Below, piece after piece: positions 1 to 7,364 of a stretch of DNA of 40,587 bases. Position 1 is the stretch's first letter. Every line of letters begins with the position of its first letter. Made by a program: the position numbers and the translations under genes. The notes under the pieces were generated by a model. That model saw only the letters and a program-made list of their open reading frames with translations. It did no database searches and was not told where the DNA came from. Source of the DNA: an uncultured Collinsella sp. (GTDB lineage: Bacteria; Actinomycetota; Coriobacteriia; Coriobacteriales; Coriobacteriaceae); assembly GCA_900549455.1 (NCBI GenBank), contig UROM01000003.1, positions 1 to 40,587 of the forward strand. The letters are read 5' to 3'.

Positions 1-302
1 TAGCCGATATGTTCAGGGCGCAGACCCTCGACGCCATTGCGGCGGCTCTGCCATTCGATGATGCGGTCGAAATACTCGGAGCGCGGGTTAAAGTAGCCAA
101 ACATGGGATGCTGAGCGCGCTGAATGATGTGCTCCTGGACCGTGGGCACCGTGGCAAAATTCATGTCGGCCACCCACATGGGAATGCGGTCGAAGCCCTC
201 GTCGGGTGCGTTCGGAGCCATACCGGGGATCTCGCCCCAGGAGTCAACGGCGATGGAGTCCATGCCGTGGCGATCGATGATTGAAGTGAAGTCGTATTTC
301 AT
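1..302 (-). CDS. PLP-dependent aminotransferase / C-S lyase, MalY/PatB type (N-terminal part)
   Basis: Reading the minus strand from an ATG at 302 gives about 100 residues running off the left edge. They begin MKYDFTSIIDRHGMDSIAVD and contain IPMWVADMNF and HPMFGYFNPRSEYFDRIIEW. This is the typical N-terminus of MalY/PatB-family class I/II aminotransferases (cystathionine beta-lyase-like), where the WVADMDF-type motif and the following GY..P segment line the substrate pocket. The PLP lysine would lie outside the window, so the activity (C-S lyase or aminotransferase) cannot be settled. A GGGAGT Shine-Dalgarno sits about 9 nt upstream of the ATG. The gene is transcribed away from TrmO, with about 110 bp between them that hold no other gene. 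Confidence 0.85.
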   Translation of the reverse strand, partial: MKYDFTSIIDRHGMDSIAVDSWGEIPGMAPNAPDEGFDRIPMWVADMNFATVPTVQEHIIQRAQHPMFGYFNPRSEYFDRIIEWQSRRNGVEGLRPEHIG

Positions 303-414
303 GCTGGACTCCCGTGCAGAGCGGAATGATTCGGTAGGCGTTATTGTCCACCAGCGTGGGCAGTTTTGGCGCGGGGTTTGGCGCTTAATTTGACGGGTGC
401 GGACGAATGGCTGG

Positions 415-1161
415 TTAGTCTCGCGCGTCGTTGACGGCGACTACGGTTAGCTGGGTTTCATCGACCGCAAACGATATGTCGAGCCCGGCGTAAGCCAAGT
501 GGTAAATGCGGTTTGGCTCGTGCTTGCTGCCTGCGCGGCGTGGGTCTTGGCGAAGGACTTCGACCAAGCCGGGGAGCTTTGCGGGCGGGACCATATCCTG
601 TAGCGCTTGCGGAAACTCAACATCGAGCTCTTGCCACGGAGCATCCTCAATCCAGCCGCCGGTCGCATCCGGGTGACAGTCCGCAAACGGAATGTAGGGC
701 TTAATGTCGTAGATGGGCGTACCGTCGCGCAGATCTGCTCCCAGCACATGGATGATGGGGCCGTCGTCGGTAAGCTCCACGCGGTCGAGCTTAACGCAGG
801 TGAGACCGATGGGATTAGGGCGAAACGGACTGCGCGTGGCAAGCACGCCCACGCGCTCGGCTCCACCCAGGCGCGGCGGGCGCACGGTTTTCGACCACTT
901 GACGTTGGTGCCGGACCTGTCCTGCGTTTTAGCGTCGACGGCAATATCCTTAGCCGTGCCGCCGGGCGTTCCGTTTTCGAAGCGCCACAGCAGCCACAGG
1001 TGAGAGAAGGAGTCCAGGCCCTCAACCGCTGCCTTGGAGGCAAATTCCGGCTCAAAGACGATGCGTCCCTGCAGATGAGGCGCCAAAAAGCTGTTGCGCG
1101 GAATGCCGAACTTCTGCGGCAGGTCGGTATGTATGTGTGCAATAGGTTCCATGCCGGTCAT
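415..1161 (-). CDS. trmO: tRNA (adenine(37)-N6)-methyltransferase TrmO
   Basis: About 248 residues, the usual size for the TrmO/TsaA (UPF0066) family, which uses SAM to methylate N6-threonylcarbamoyladenosine at position 37 of tRNA. The conserved blocks are present in order: the FSHLWLLWRF segment, VRPPRLGG, the family signature RSPFRPNPIGLT, DGTPIYDIKPYIPFAD, and a C-terminal domain with VLRQDPR. The reading frame is open far upstream, but homology starts at MEPIAHIHTD. I take the ATG at 1161; the ATG at 1152 is nearly as good, because neither has a strong Shine-Dalgarno. The start lies inside an 8-bp inverted repeat (CCATGCCG/CGGCATGG) that could fold over the initiation region. The gene is divergent from the regulator at 1294. 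Confidence 0.9.
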   Translation of the reverse strand: MTGMEPIAHIHTDLPQKFGIPRNSFLAPHLQGRIVFEPEFASKAAVEGLDSFSHLWLLWRFENGTPGGTAKDIAVDAKTQDRSGTNVKWSKTVRPPRLGGAERVGVLATRSPFRPNPIGLTCVKLDRVELTDDGPIIHVLGADLRDGTPIYDIKPYIPFADCHPDATGGWIEDAPWQELDVEFPQALQDMVPPAKLPGLVEVLRQDPRRAGSKHEPNRIYHLAYAGLDISFAVDETQLTVVAVNDARD

Positions 1162-1293
1162 TGTACGGCATGGAGGCGTGAGGCGTTGCGCGCAATTCTT
1201 CGCCGTGGACTCCTGTCGTGCAACCAACGGTTGCTTGGAAGGGCGCCTGCCGCCGCGTATGCTTAAGCCATCAACCAGCAGAAAGGAGCCGCT

Positions 1294-2121
1294 ATGGCCT
1301 TTGCAGAAAAGCTCATTGCCGTTCGTCGCGCCCATCACCTTACCCAGGAGCAGCTCGCCGCCAAGCTCTTCGTCACACGCCAAGCCGTCAGCCGTTGGGA
1401 GCGCGACGAGGTCACCCCGGGCATCGACATGATGAAGCTCATTGCCGCCGTAACCGGCGAGCCACTGTCCCACCTGCTCGAAATGCCCGAGCATTATTGC
1501 CAGAGCTGCGGCATGATACTCACGCCCGACGACTGCGGCACCGATGCCACGGGCGCCACGACCGACCATTACTGCAAGTGGTGCTACGACCACGGCAAGT
1601 ACACCTACGACACCACCATGGAGGCGATGATCGAGGATTGCGCTCCGCGGCTGGCGCAAAACACCGGCATGTCGCTCGACGAAGCCGTCTCGCTCATGGG
1701 CGCCGTCCTGCCGCAACTGGAGCGCTGGCGCACCGTGCAGGAAAACGAGGAGCGCTACGGCGCCGAGGCTCGGAAGCGCTACGGCGATGAGGCGATCGAT
1801 GCAGCAAACGAAACGTTACTGGACATGGACCCTCAGACATGGAGCGACATGAAAGAACTTGAACGCGCTATTCTGGGTCAGCTCTCGATTGCCATGGGCG
1901 ATGGCGATGCGAATGGAAGCGAGGCTCGCAAGCTCGTCGCGATGCATCGTCGTTGGATTGGTCTCAACTGGGGACACGAGCCCCAAGACGAAGCATACCT
2001 GGGCCTCGCCCACGGCTATCTTGCCGACCAGCGCTTTGTTGACTACTACGACAAGCCCTGCGGCACCGGAGCCACGGCGTTTCTGGTACAGGCCATTGAG
2101 TCGTCGTTGACGCGTGCATAG
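1294..2121 (+). CDS. XRE-type regulator with zinc ribbon and TipAS-like ligand domain
   Basis: 275 residues in three modules. Residues 1-65 form an XRE/Cro helix-turn-helix (LTQEQLAAKLFVTRQAVSRW). Residues 66-105 form a short zinc ribbon (C69, C72, C94, C97). Residues about 150-270 resemble the TipAS antibiotic-recognition domain: an RYGDEAIDAAN helix, M..IF-like spacing, MHRRWIGLNWG, then YLGLAHGYLADQRFVDYYD and a terminal helix. In the TipA family this alpha-helical domain binds thiopeptides or other bulky ligands and is normally fused to a MerR-type DNA-binding domain; here the DNA-binding part is XRE. The predicted role is a ligand-responsive cytoplasmic regulator; target genes are unknown. 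GAAAGGAG lies 6 nt before the ATG. Modules 1 and 2 are clear; the TipAS assignment is from pattern recognition. Confidence 0.8.
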   Translation: MAFAEKLIAVRRAHHLTQEQLAAKLFVTRQAVSRWERDEVTPGIDMMKLIAAVTGEPLSHLLEMPEHYCQSCGMILTPDDCGTDATGATTDHYCKWCYDHGKYTYDTTMEAMIEDCAPRLAQNTGMSLDEAVSLMGAVLPQLERWRTVQENEERYGAEARKRYGDEAIDAANETLLDMDPQTWSDMKELERAILGQLSIAMGDGDANGSEARKLVAMHRRWIGLNWGHEPQDEAYLGLAHGYLADQRFVDYYDKPCGTGATAFLVQAIESSLTRA

Positions 2122-2172
2122 ACCGCGGCGGCTTTGGGTATTTCAATCGAAACCTCAACCGATTGGAGACCC

Positions 2173-2418
2173 ATGGCTACTGATCATGAGCTCGTGCTCT
2201 ACGTTATGACCGGCTGCCCGTATTGCATAAAGGTCAAGCGCTTTTTGGCCGATAACGGCGTGACCATTCCTGAACGCAATATCTCGACCGATTCCGATGC
2301 CGAGCAAACGCTTATCGCCGTCGGCGGAAAACGCCAGGTTCCCTGCCTGTTCATCGACGGCAAGCCACTCTACGAATCGAGCGACATCATCGCGTGGGCG
2401 CAAGAGAACCTGCTCTAG
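2173..2418 (+). CDS. Glutaredoxin-family protein
   Basis: 81 residues with one thioredoxin fold: beta strand LVLYVMTG, the redox motif CPYC (C15, C18), the cis-proline strand GGKRQVPCLFIDG and a C-terminal helix. Length and motif match small dithiol glutaredoxins, cytoplasmic thiol-disulfide oxidoreductases. The start is the ATG at 2173, preceded by TTGGAGA at good spacing; an in-frame TTG at 2134 would add 13 residues with no homology. It follows the TipAS-type regulator by 51 bp and may be read with it. It faces the dus gene, with two strong palindromes between the 3' ends. Confidence 0.9.
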   Translation: MATDHELVLYVMTGCPYCIKVKRFLADNGVTIPERNISTDSDAEQTLIAVGGKRQVPCLFIDGKPLYESSDIIAWAQENLL

Positions 2419-2465
2419 TACGCGCATCCCGTCCGTCCAAGGCCCCACCCCATACGGCCTAAACA

Positions 2466-2520
2466 TGTACACCAGCATCCAAAGTCGACATTTTTCGACA
2501 TCTTTGGATGCTGGTGTACA
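2466..2520. repeat. 19-bp perfect inverted repeat, likely bidirectional terminator or dispersed palindrome
   Basis: The arms at 2466-2484 and 2502-2520 are perfect complements (TGTACACCAGCATCCAAAG). The loop holds two copies of TCGACA around a T5 run. It sits between the converging glutaredoxin and dus genes. The stem is much longer than a typical intrinsic terminator, which suggests a mobile or dispersed intergenic palindrome that may also end transcription. Confidence 0.8.
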
Positions 2521-2535
2521 GCTTTTGCGGGTAGT

Positions 2536-2583
2536 CATCGGGGACGTTCTTAAATGCCTAGTCGCTAAAGAACGTCCCCGATG
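2536..2583. repeat. 16-bp perfect inverted repeat between convergent genes
   Basis: Arms CATCGGGGACGTTCTT (2536-2551) and its exact complement (2568-2583), separated by 16 nt. It directly abuts the 3' end of dus and is the second palindrome in the same convergent intergenic region. A terminator or dispersed palindromic element is likely; no clear U-tract follows on either strand. Confidence 0.75.
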
Positions 2584-2588
2584 TCTAA

Positions 2589-3548
2589 CTAGCCGCGGAA
2601 GCGGGCTGCGGATGCGAGCGGTTGCTCGCGGAAGACGCGGTCGACGGCGGCGCGGTATTCGTCGACCTTCTTGGTCTTGCGCACGATCTTATGGACGGTG
2701 GCGGGATCAGCGAAAGCGCACTTGGCGTAGAACCACCACTCCTTCATGCGGAAGACCGCATTGCCGCCAATCTCTTCTGCATATGCCGCAAACAGCGTGT
2801 CGTGGAAGCGCTGCAGCTCAGCAGCCGTTGCAGCTGGGCCGCCCTTGACCATGCGAGCCAGCGCGGGGTTCGCGAGCAGGCCACGCCCCAACATCACATG
2901 GCGCGTGCCGGGATAGGCCTCCACCAGCGCGTCCATATCCTCAAGATCAAAAATGTCACCGTTATAGGCCACGGGAAACGGCGCCCGCTCCAACGTCTTG
3001 CCGTAAAACTCCTTGCGCGGCGAGCCCGTATAACGGTCCTTCTGTACGCGCGGATGCACGATCAGCTCTGCCAGCGGCATGCGGCAATACAAATCGAGTA
3101 CACGCTCGTATTCGTCGTCGCCCTCCAGCCCCAGCCTGGTCTTTACCGATACCGGCAACGGCGACCGCTCGCACACATCGTTCAAGAACACCTCGAGCTC
3201 GTCGAGATTGCGCAAGAAACCCGAGCCCTTGCCCTTGGCGACAACCGTCCCCGAGGGGCAACCCAAGTTGAGATTGACCTCGCAATAGCCCATGTCGGCG
3301 AGCACCTGTGCCGCCCACACAAACTCGTCCGCGTTCTTGGACATCAGCTGAGGCACCACGTTGAGCCCCTGGTTATTGGCAGGATCGATCTCCTTAAACG
3401 CCTTGCCGCCAAAGCGATTGCCCACCCGCGGCGGCGGCAAAAACGGCGTGTAGTAGCAGTCGAGCGCACCAAAGCATTCTGCATGCACGCGGCGGAACAC
3501 ATGCCCGGTAATCCCCTCCATGGGGGCCAGCGATAGAATCATCAACAT
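2589..3548 (-). CDS. tRNA-dihydrouridine synthase
   Basis: About 319 residues, the usual size for the Dus family, FMN enzymes that reduce uridine in tRNA D-loops with NADPH. Family marks are the N-terminal LSLAPMEGITG, the substrate/FMN strand VVPQLMSK, the catalytic-cysteine segment NLNLGCPSGTVVAKGKGSGF, VSVKTRLG, the LIVHPRVQKDRYTG block, VAYNGDIFD and VMLGRGLLANP. Several starts lie close together (TTG 3551, ATG 3548, TTG 3545, ATG 3542) behind a weak GAAAG; I chose ATG 3548. The Dus subtype (A, B or C) cannot be told with confidence. A palindrome at 3562-3594 separates it from the Mg transport operon upstream on the same strand. Confidence 0.9.
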   Translation of the reverse strand: MLMILSLAPMEGITGHVFRRVHAECFGALDCYYTPFLPPPRVGNRFGGKAFKEIDPANNQGLNVVPQLMSKNADEFVWAAQVLADMGYCEVNLNLGCPSGTVVAKGKGSGFLRNLDELEVFLNDVCERSPLPVSVKTRLGLEGDDEYERVLDLYCRMPLAELIVHPRVQKDRYTGSPRKEFYGKTLERAPFPVAYNGDIFDLEDMDALVEAYPGTRHVMLGRGLLANPALARMVKGGPAATAAELQRFHDTLFAAYAEEIGGNAVFRMKEWWFYAKCAFADPATVHKIVRKTKKVDEYRAAVDRVFREQPLASAARFRG

Positions 3549-3561
3549 CAACTTTCAAATC

Positions 3562-3594
3562 AATGTGACAAAGGGACCGTCCCTTTGTCACATT
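3562..3594. repeat. Dispersed palindrome (TGTGACAAAGGGAC type), likely terminator
   Basis: Arms AATGTGACAAAGGGAC (3562-3577) and GTCCCTTTGTCACATT (3579-3594) are perfect complements around one base. A near copy lies at 11328-11358. It sits after the small membrane protein gene of the mgtA operon and before dus, so on the minus strand it can act as the operon terminator. Confidence 0.8.
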
Positions 3595-3649
3595 TGTACA
3601 TCATTCGAGTGTTTATTTTGGCACAGCGGCGCAGGCAATCCCATGCATG

Positions 3650-3805
3650 TTATTCGTCCTTGGGCAGCGGCTTCATGCTCCAAAAGATGACGTTCATAAT
3701 GATGACAATCACCAGGACAACACCATTGGCCACCCAAAAGCCCATGTTGAGCCCAAGCCACTCCGTAGTCCCAAACAAATCGATCCAAATCTGAGCCCAG
3801 TTCAT
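3650..3805 (-). CDS. 51-residue single-pass membrane protein behind mgtA
   Basis: 51 residues: a short amphipathic N-terminus (MNWAQIWIDLFGTTEW), one strong transmembrane segment at about residues 20-42 (FWVANGVVLVIVIIMNVIFW) and a charged tail KPLPKDE. AGAGGAG lies 7 nt before the ATG at 3805; the longer open frame has no ribosome site. It starts 28 bp after the stop of the MgtA-type ATPase on the same strand, so it is almost certainly co-transcribed. I do not recognise the family. In enterobacteria tiny membrane proteins (MgtS, MgtR) bind and tune MgtA/MgtC stability; a similar accessory role here is inference from context only. Confidence 0.7.
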   Translation of the reverse strand: MNWAQIWIDLFGTTEWLGLNMGFWVANGVVLVIVIIMNVIFWSMKPLPKDE

Positions 3806-3833
3806 GTGAACGCTCCTCTCTACATCGAAGTCA

Positions 3834-6602
3834 CTACAGCAGCTCGCCGTAACGCTTGACATAGGCCTTCTTAAGGCTCGTCGCCAGCGCCATGTACAGC
3901 AAGATGCACGGAATCAGGAACAAGAAGTACTCGATGGGCAGTGCTCCCAGACCCAGCGTGGGGCCAAGCGGGCTAAACGGGATCAGCGTGAGCAGTGCAA
4001 TGCCGGTCATCGTGAGCAGCATCACCGGAGCCGAGGCACGACTCTGGATAAACGGCAACTTGGGCGTGCGAATCATATGGATAACCAAAGTCTGGCTCCA
4101 CATGGATTCGACGAACCAACCAGCCTGGAACAGCGCGATGTAGGCCAGCTGCATCTGCTCCAGCGCGGCACCCGAGTAGACGCTCGCCAGCTCGTTGAAC
4201 AGTACACCGTGGCTCACAAACAGGGGGCAGAAGACAAAGTACATAAAGATGTAGGTCATAAAGTCGAAGATGGAGCTGGTGGGCCCAATCCAGATCATGA
4301 ACCTGCCGACACTCGAGGCATCCCAGGCACGTGGCACGCGCAGGAACTCCTCGTCCACGTTGTCCCAGGGAATCGCCAGGCAGCTGCAGTCATAAATCAA
4401 ATTGAGCAAGATCAGCTGAATGCTCATCATGGGCAAGAACGGCAGCAGGGCAGACGCGGCAAGTACGCTGAACATGTTGCCGAAGTTGGAGCTCGCGGTC
4501 ATCTTGATGTACTTGATCATGTTGGCGTAGGTCTTACGCCCCTCGACGATGCCCTCCTCGAGCACCATCAGATCCTTCTCGAGCAAGATGATGTCGGCGG
4601 ACTCCTTAGCAACGTCGACGGCCGTGTCGACCGAGATGCCGATGTCAGACGACTTCATGGCTGAGGCGTCGTTGATACCGTCGCCCATATAGCCCACCAC
4701 ATGCCCGTTCGCACGCAGGACGGAAACGACGCGCGACTTTTGGTCGGGCGTGAGCTTGGCGAAGACCTGCACATCCTCGGCCCGGCGAGCGAGCTCGGCG
4801 TCATCCATGTCAGCGATGTCACTGCCGAGCAACATGTTGTTGACCTGCAGCCCCACCTGTTTGCAGATGGTACGCGTAACCTTCTCGTTGTCGCCAGTCA
4901 GGATCTTGGTGGCAACGCCGTGATTGCGCAGCGCCTCGATCGCATCGGCCGTCGACTCTTTGGGCGGATCCAAAAAGGCCAGGTAGCCGATTAGGACCAT
5001 GTCGCGCTCATCCTCGGCGCTAAAGGCACCGGCGGGTGACGGGTTGGACTTTTGAGCAATCGCCAGCACACGGAAACCGTCGTCATTAAGGTCGGAAACT
5101 GTCGCCAGAATGCGCTCGCGCACGTCGTCGTCCAGCACATGAACGCCGCCGTCGATCTCGGCATGCGAGCACACCGACAGCATTTCCTCGACCGCGCCCT
5201 TGGTAACCATCTGGGTCTTGCCGCTGCGATCGCGCACCACCGTGGTGAGGCGACGGCGCGTAAAGTCGAACGGCACCTCATCGACCTTCACGTAGGCCTC
5301 GGAAAGATCGGTGAGACTCGGGTCGTTTTGCTCCTCTTCCTCCGTGCACTTGATGATCGCCAGATCCATCAGATTCTTGTAGCCCGTCTGGAAATAGCTG
5401 TTGAGGTAGGCGTGGCGCAAAACGCGCGAATCCTCCTGGCCGTCGATGTTCCAGTGATACTCCAGCACCACCTGGTCCTGCGTAAGCGTGCCGGTCTTGT
5501 CGGTGCACAGCACGTCCATCGCGCCAAAGTTTTGAATCGAGTTGAGGTTCTTAACGATCGTCTGCTTTTTACTCATGGCAACCGCGCCCTTGGCAAGGCA
5601 CGTGGTAACGATCATGGGCAGCATCTCGGGCGTCAGACCCACGGCAATGCTGATGGCGAACAGGCCGGCATCGAGCCAATTGCCCTTCGTGACGCCGTTG
5701 ATCAAAAAGACAAACGGAACCATTACCATCATAAAGCGGATGAGCACCCACGAGACGCTGTTGACGCCCTTGGAAAAGCTCGTCTCCGCAGCGTCGTCGG
5801 ACAGGCTCGACGCCATGGAACCAAACAGGGTCTGCTCGCCCACGCTAAAGACGAGCGCCGTCGCGCTGCCCGATATCACGCTGCTGCCCATGAGGGCAAT
5901 GTTCTCGAACGACGTGGCCGAATCGGACTCGGTGCAGGTCGTGGGGACCTTCTCGACCGGCTCGCTCTCGCCCGTCAGGCTGGCCTGGCCCACAAAGAGG
6001 TCCTTGGCCTCGATAATCCTCACGTCGGCGGGAATCATGTCACCGGCGGACAGATGCACGATGTCGCCGACCACCACGTCGTCGATGGGAATCTCGGTCC
6101 TGGGGACATCCTTGCGGGTGACCGTCACGGTGGTCGTGATCATGTCGAGCAGCTTTTCGGCCGCATTGCCGCTACGCGCTTCCTGGACATAGCGCAGCGT
6201 GCCCGAAAGAACCACCATCGTGGTGATGATAATCACCGTCAGCGGGTCAAAGTCCTCCGGCGTGTTGCCCATCATCGACAACGCCGGGAATATCATGTCC
6301 GTCGTTGCCGAGATAATGGCTAGGAAAAACAGGATTGCCGTAAAGGGATTGACGAATGCATCCGCGAGCTTGCGGACAAGCGACTTTTTCTTGCCGCGCG
6401 TGACCACGTTGCGTCCGTTATCGGCCTCGCTGTGCGCGACCTCGTCGCGGTCCAGACCACCCAGGTTCGAGCCCACCCAGGACATGGCGTCCATCAGCGG
6501 GATAGTTGCCGCATGCTGGATGCGGCCCTCTGCACGATGCCTGATCAGTTCGTTTTGCGCCTGGACTGCAGATGGCGTATGGCGCATATTCAGCTTCTTC
6601 AA
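3834..6602 (-). CDS. mgtA: Magnesium-translocating P-type ATPase, MgtA type
   Basis: 922 residues, full length for P3B-type Mg2+-importing ATPases of the cytoplasmic membrane. Visible marks: the N-terminal cytosolic extension (about 1-80), the actuator TGES loop (210-213), the ion-path PEML motif (325-328), the phosphorylation motif DKTGT with D368, the hinge GDGINDASA, and the MgtA-typical SSNFGNMFS and IQLILLNLIYD segments. About ten membrane spans are expected. The start is a TTG at 6602 with GGAG 8 nt upstream (MKKLNMRHTP); no better in-frame start exists. It is the first gene of an operon with the 51-residue membrane protein. A 270-bp upstream region holds a possible structured leader. 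MgtA enzymes are usually induced by low Mg2+; the sequence does not prove this here. Confidence 0.93.
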   Translation of the reverse strand: MKKLNMRHTPSAVQAQNELIRHRAEGRIQHAATIPLMDAMSWVGSNLGGLDRDEVAHSEADNGRNVVTRGKKKSLVRKLADAFVNPFTAILFFLAIISATTDMIFPALSMMGNTPEDFDPLTVIIITTMVVLSGTLRYVQEARSGNAAEKLLDMITTTVTVTRKDVPRTEIPIDDVVVGDIVHLSAGDMIPADVRIIEAKDLFVGQASLTGESEPVEKVPTTCTESDSATSFENIALMGSSVISGSATALVFSVGEQTLFGSMASSLSDDAAETSFSKGVNSVSWVLIRFMMVMVPFVFLINGVTKGNWLDAGLFAISIAVGLTPEMLPMIVTTCLAKGAVAMSKKQTIVKNLNSIQNFGAMDVLCTDKTGTLTQDQVVLEYHWNIDGQEDSRVLRHAYLNSYFQTGYKNLMDLAIIKCTEEEEQNDPSLTDLSEAYVKVDEVPFDFTRRRLTTVVRDRSGKTQMVTKGAVEEMLSVCSHAEIDGGVHVLDDDVRERILATVSDLNDDGFRVLAIAQKSNPSPAGAFSAEDERDMVLIGYLAFLDPPKESTADAIEALRNHGVATKILTGDNEKVTRTICKQVGLQVNNMLLGSDIADMDDAELARRAEDVQVFAKLTPDQKSRVVSVLRANGHVVGYMGDGINDASAMKSSDIGISVDTAVDVAKESADIILLEKDLMVLEEGIVEGRKTYANMIKYIKMTASSNFGNMFSVLAASALLPFLPMMSIQLILLNLIYDCSCLAIPWDNVDEEFLRVPRAWDASSVGRFMIWIGPTSSIFDFMTYIFMYFVFCPLFVSHGVLFNELASVYSGAALEQMQLAYIALFQAGWFVESMWSQTLVIHMIRTPKLPFIQSRASAPVMLLTMTGIALLTLIPFSPLGPTLGLGALPIEYFLFLIPCILLYMALATSLKKAYVKRYGELL

Positions 6603-6661
6603 TTGCCTTGCTCCGTTCTGTCGATCGGATGCAGAGCCGTCTAGCCGCGACGCCCGCCATT

Positions 6662-6733
6662 AAGGTGGACCTGCGCCGGCAGACATCGCCCTGCCTTGCT
6701 GGTACTGTCACTGCCGCTCACGGTCCTCACCTT
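6662..6733 (-). promoter_or_regulatory. Possible structured 5' leader of mgtA
   Basis: Read on the minus strand, AAGGTG-AG-GACC (6733-6722) can pair with GGTCCACCTT (6671-6662), a 10-bp stem with a 2-nt bulge, and GGCAG/CTGCC form an inner hairpin. GGTGAGG near the 5' end and TTAATG just after the stem recall short conserved boxes of the M-box Mg2+ riboswitch, but the order and the remaining core elements do not convincingly match, so I do not call an M-box. It is a candidate cis-regulatory leader only. Confidence 0.25.
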
Positions 6734-6765
6734 CCCTTCGCGTCTGCGACTGTCCTTAGAATAGA

Positions 6766-6807
6766 AAAGCCGCAAGACCGGGCACATGGCTGGTTTCTTG
6801 CGGCTTT
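6766..6807 (-). terminator. Intrinsic terminator after the orphan winged-helix gene
   Basis: Perfect 12-bp arms AAAGCCGCAAGA (6766-6777) and TCTTGCGGCTTT (6796-6807). On the minus strand the stem ends in GGCTTTTCT, giving a short U-tract. It lies 66 bp downstream of the regulator stop and upstream of mgtA, insulating the two units. Confidence 0.7.
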
Positions 6808-6872
6808 CTTGCGATTTGGCAAGGATTGTCAGAGTGGCTTTTGGGGTCGATAGAAGCGGACGATTCAACGCG

Positions 6873-7355
6873 TTACTCGGCTATTTTATAGCCCACACCC
6901 CAAACAGTTAGCAGGTACCGGGGATTGTCGGGCTCGGGTTCAATCTTCTTTCGGATCTTGCGGACAAAGGCCATGATGTTACTGTCATCGAGCAGATATT
7001 CGTCTTGCCATACAGCGCGATAGATTTCCTCTTTGCTAAAGACTGCGCCCCGGTTGCTCGCCAAAAAGGCCAGGATATCGAATTCTTTGGGCGTGAGCGA
7101 AACGGGCGCGCCCGACACTTTAACGGTGCGCGAAGCCAGATCGATGGAAAGATCGCCGATAACGATGGGCTCCGCAGCGGCACTTGTCTGCGAGCCGGCA
7201 ACTGTCAGTTCTATGGCGGTCAGCCCGCCCGATGCGATATCGGCAAACACGGGTGCAAGTTCGAGAGCGGCGGCGCTACCGGACGAGAACAGCGCGTTGC
7301 TGAGCTCGGCGGCCTCTGCCGGCGTAATCGCTATGTTGGTTCTGTTGGTACGCAT
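6873..7355 (-). CDS. Orphan OmpR/PhoB-type winged-helix regulator (no receiver domain)
   Basis: 160 residues. The C-terminal part (about 70-158) is a clear OmpR/PhoB DNA-binding winged helix: VSLTPKEFDILAFLASNRG, FSKEEIYRAVW, DSNIMAFVRKIRKKI and RYLLTVWGVGYKIAE. The N-terminal 65 residues are not a response-regulator receiver: no phospho-acceptor Asp, no conserved Thr/Lys, only an Ala/Ser-rich segment. It therefore cannot work as a classical two-component output. The ATG at 7355 lies 9 bp after the stop of the MgtA-like ATPase, so the two are one operon. Control of Mg transport genes is the natural inference, through an unknown signal. Confidence 0.8.
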   Translation of the reverse strand: MRTNRTNIAITPAEAAELSNALFSSGSAAALELAPVFADIASGGLTAIELTVAGSQTSAAAEPIVIGDLSIDLASRTVKVSGAPVSLTPKEFDILAFLASNRGAVFSKEEIYRAVWQDEYLLDDSNIMAFVRKIRKKIEPEPDNPRYLLTVWGVGYKIAE

Positions 7356-7364
7356 AGAACCGCC

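Noticed and set aside
5052..6323. Long plus-strand frame of 423 codons opposite mgtA
   Set aside because: Antisense shadow of a well-supported ATPase gene; composition (His/Arg/Val-rich) is typical of a reverse-complement frame and there is no ribosome site.
6603..6760. M-box (Mg2+) riboswitch upstream of mgtA
   Set aside because: Only isolated boxes (GGTGAGG, TTAATG) match; the order and most of the conserved core are missing, so only a generic structured leader is listed.
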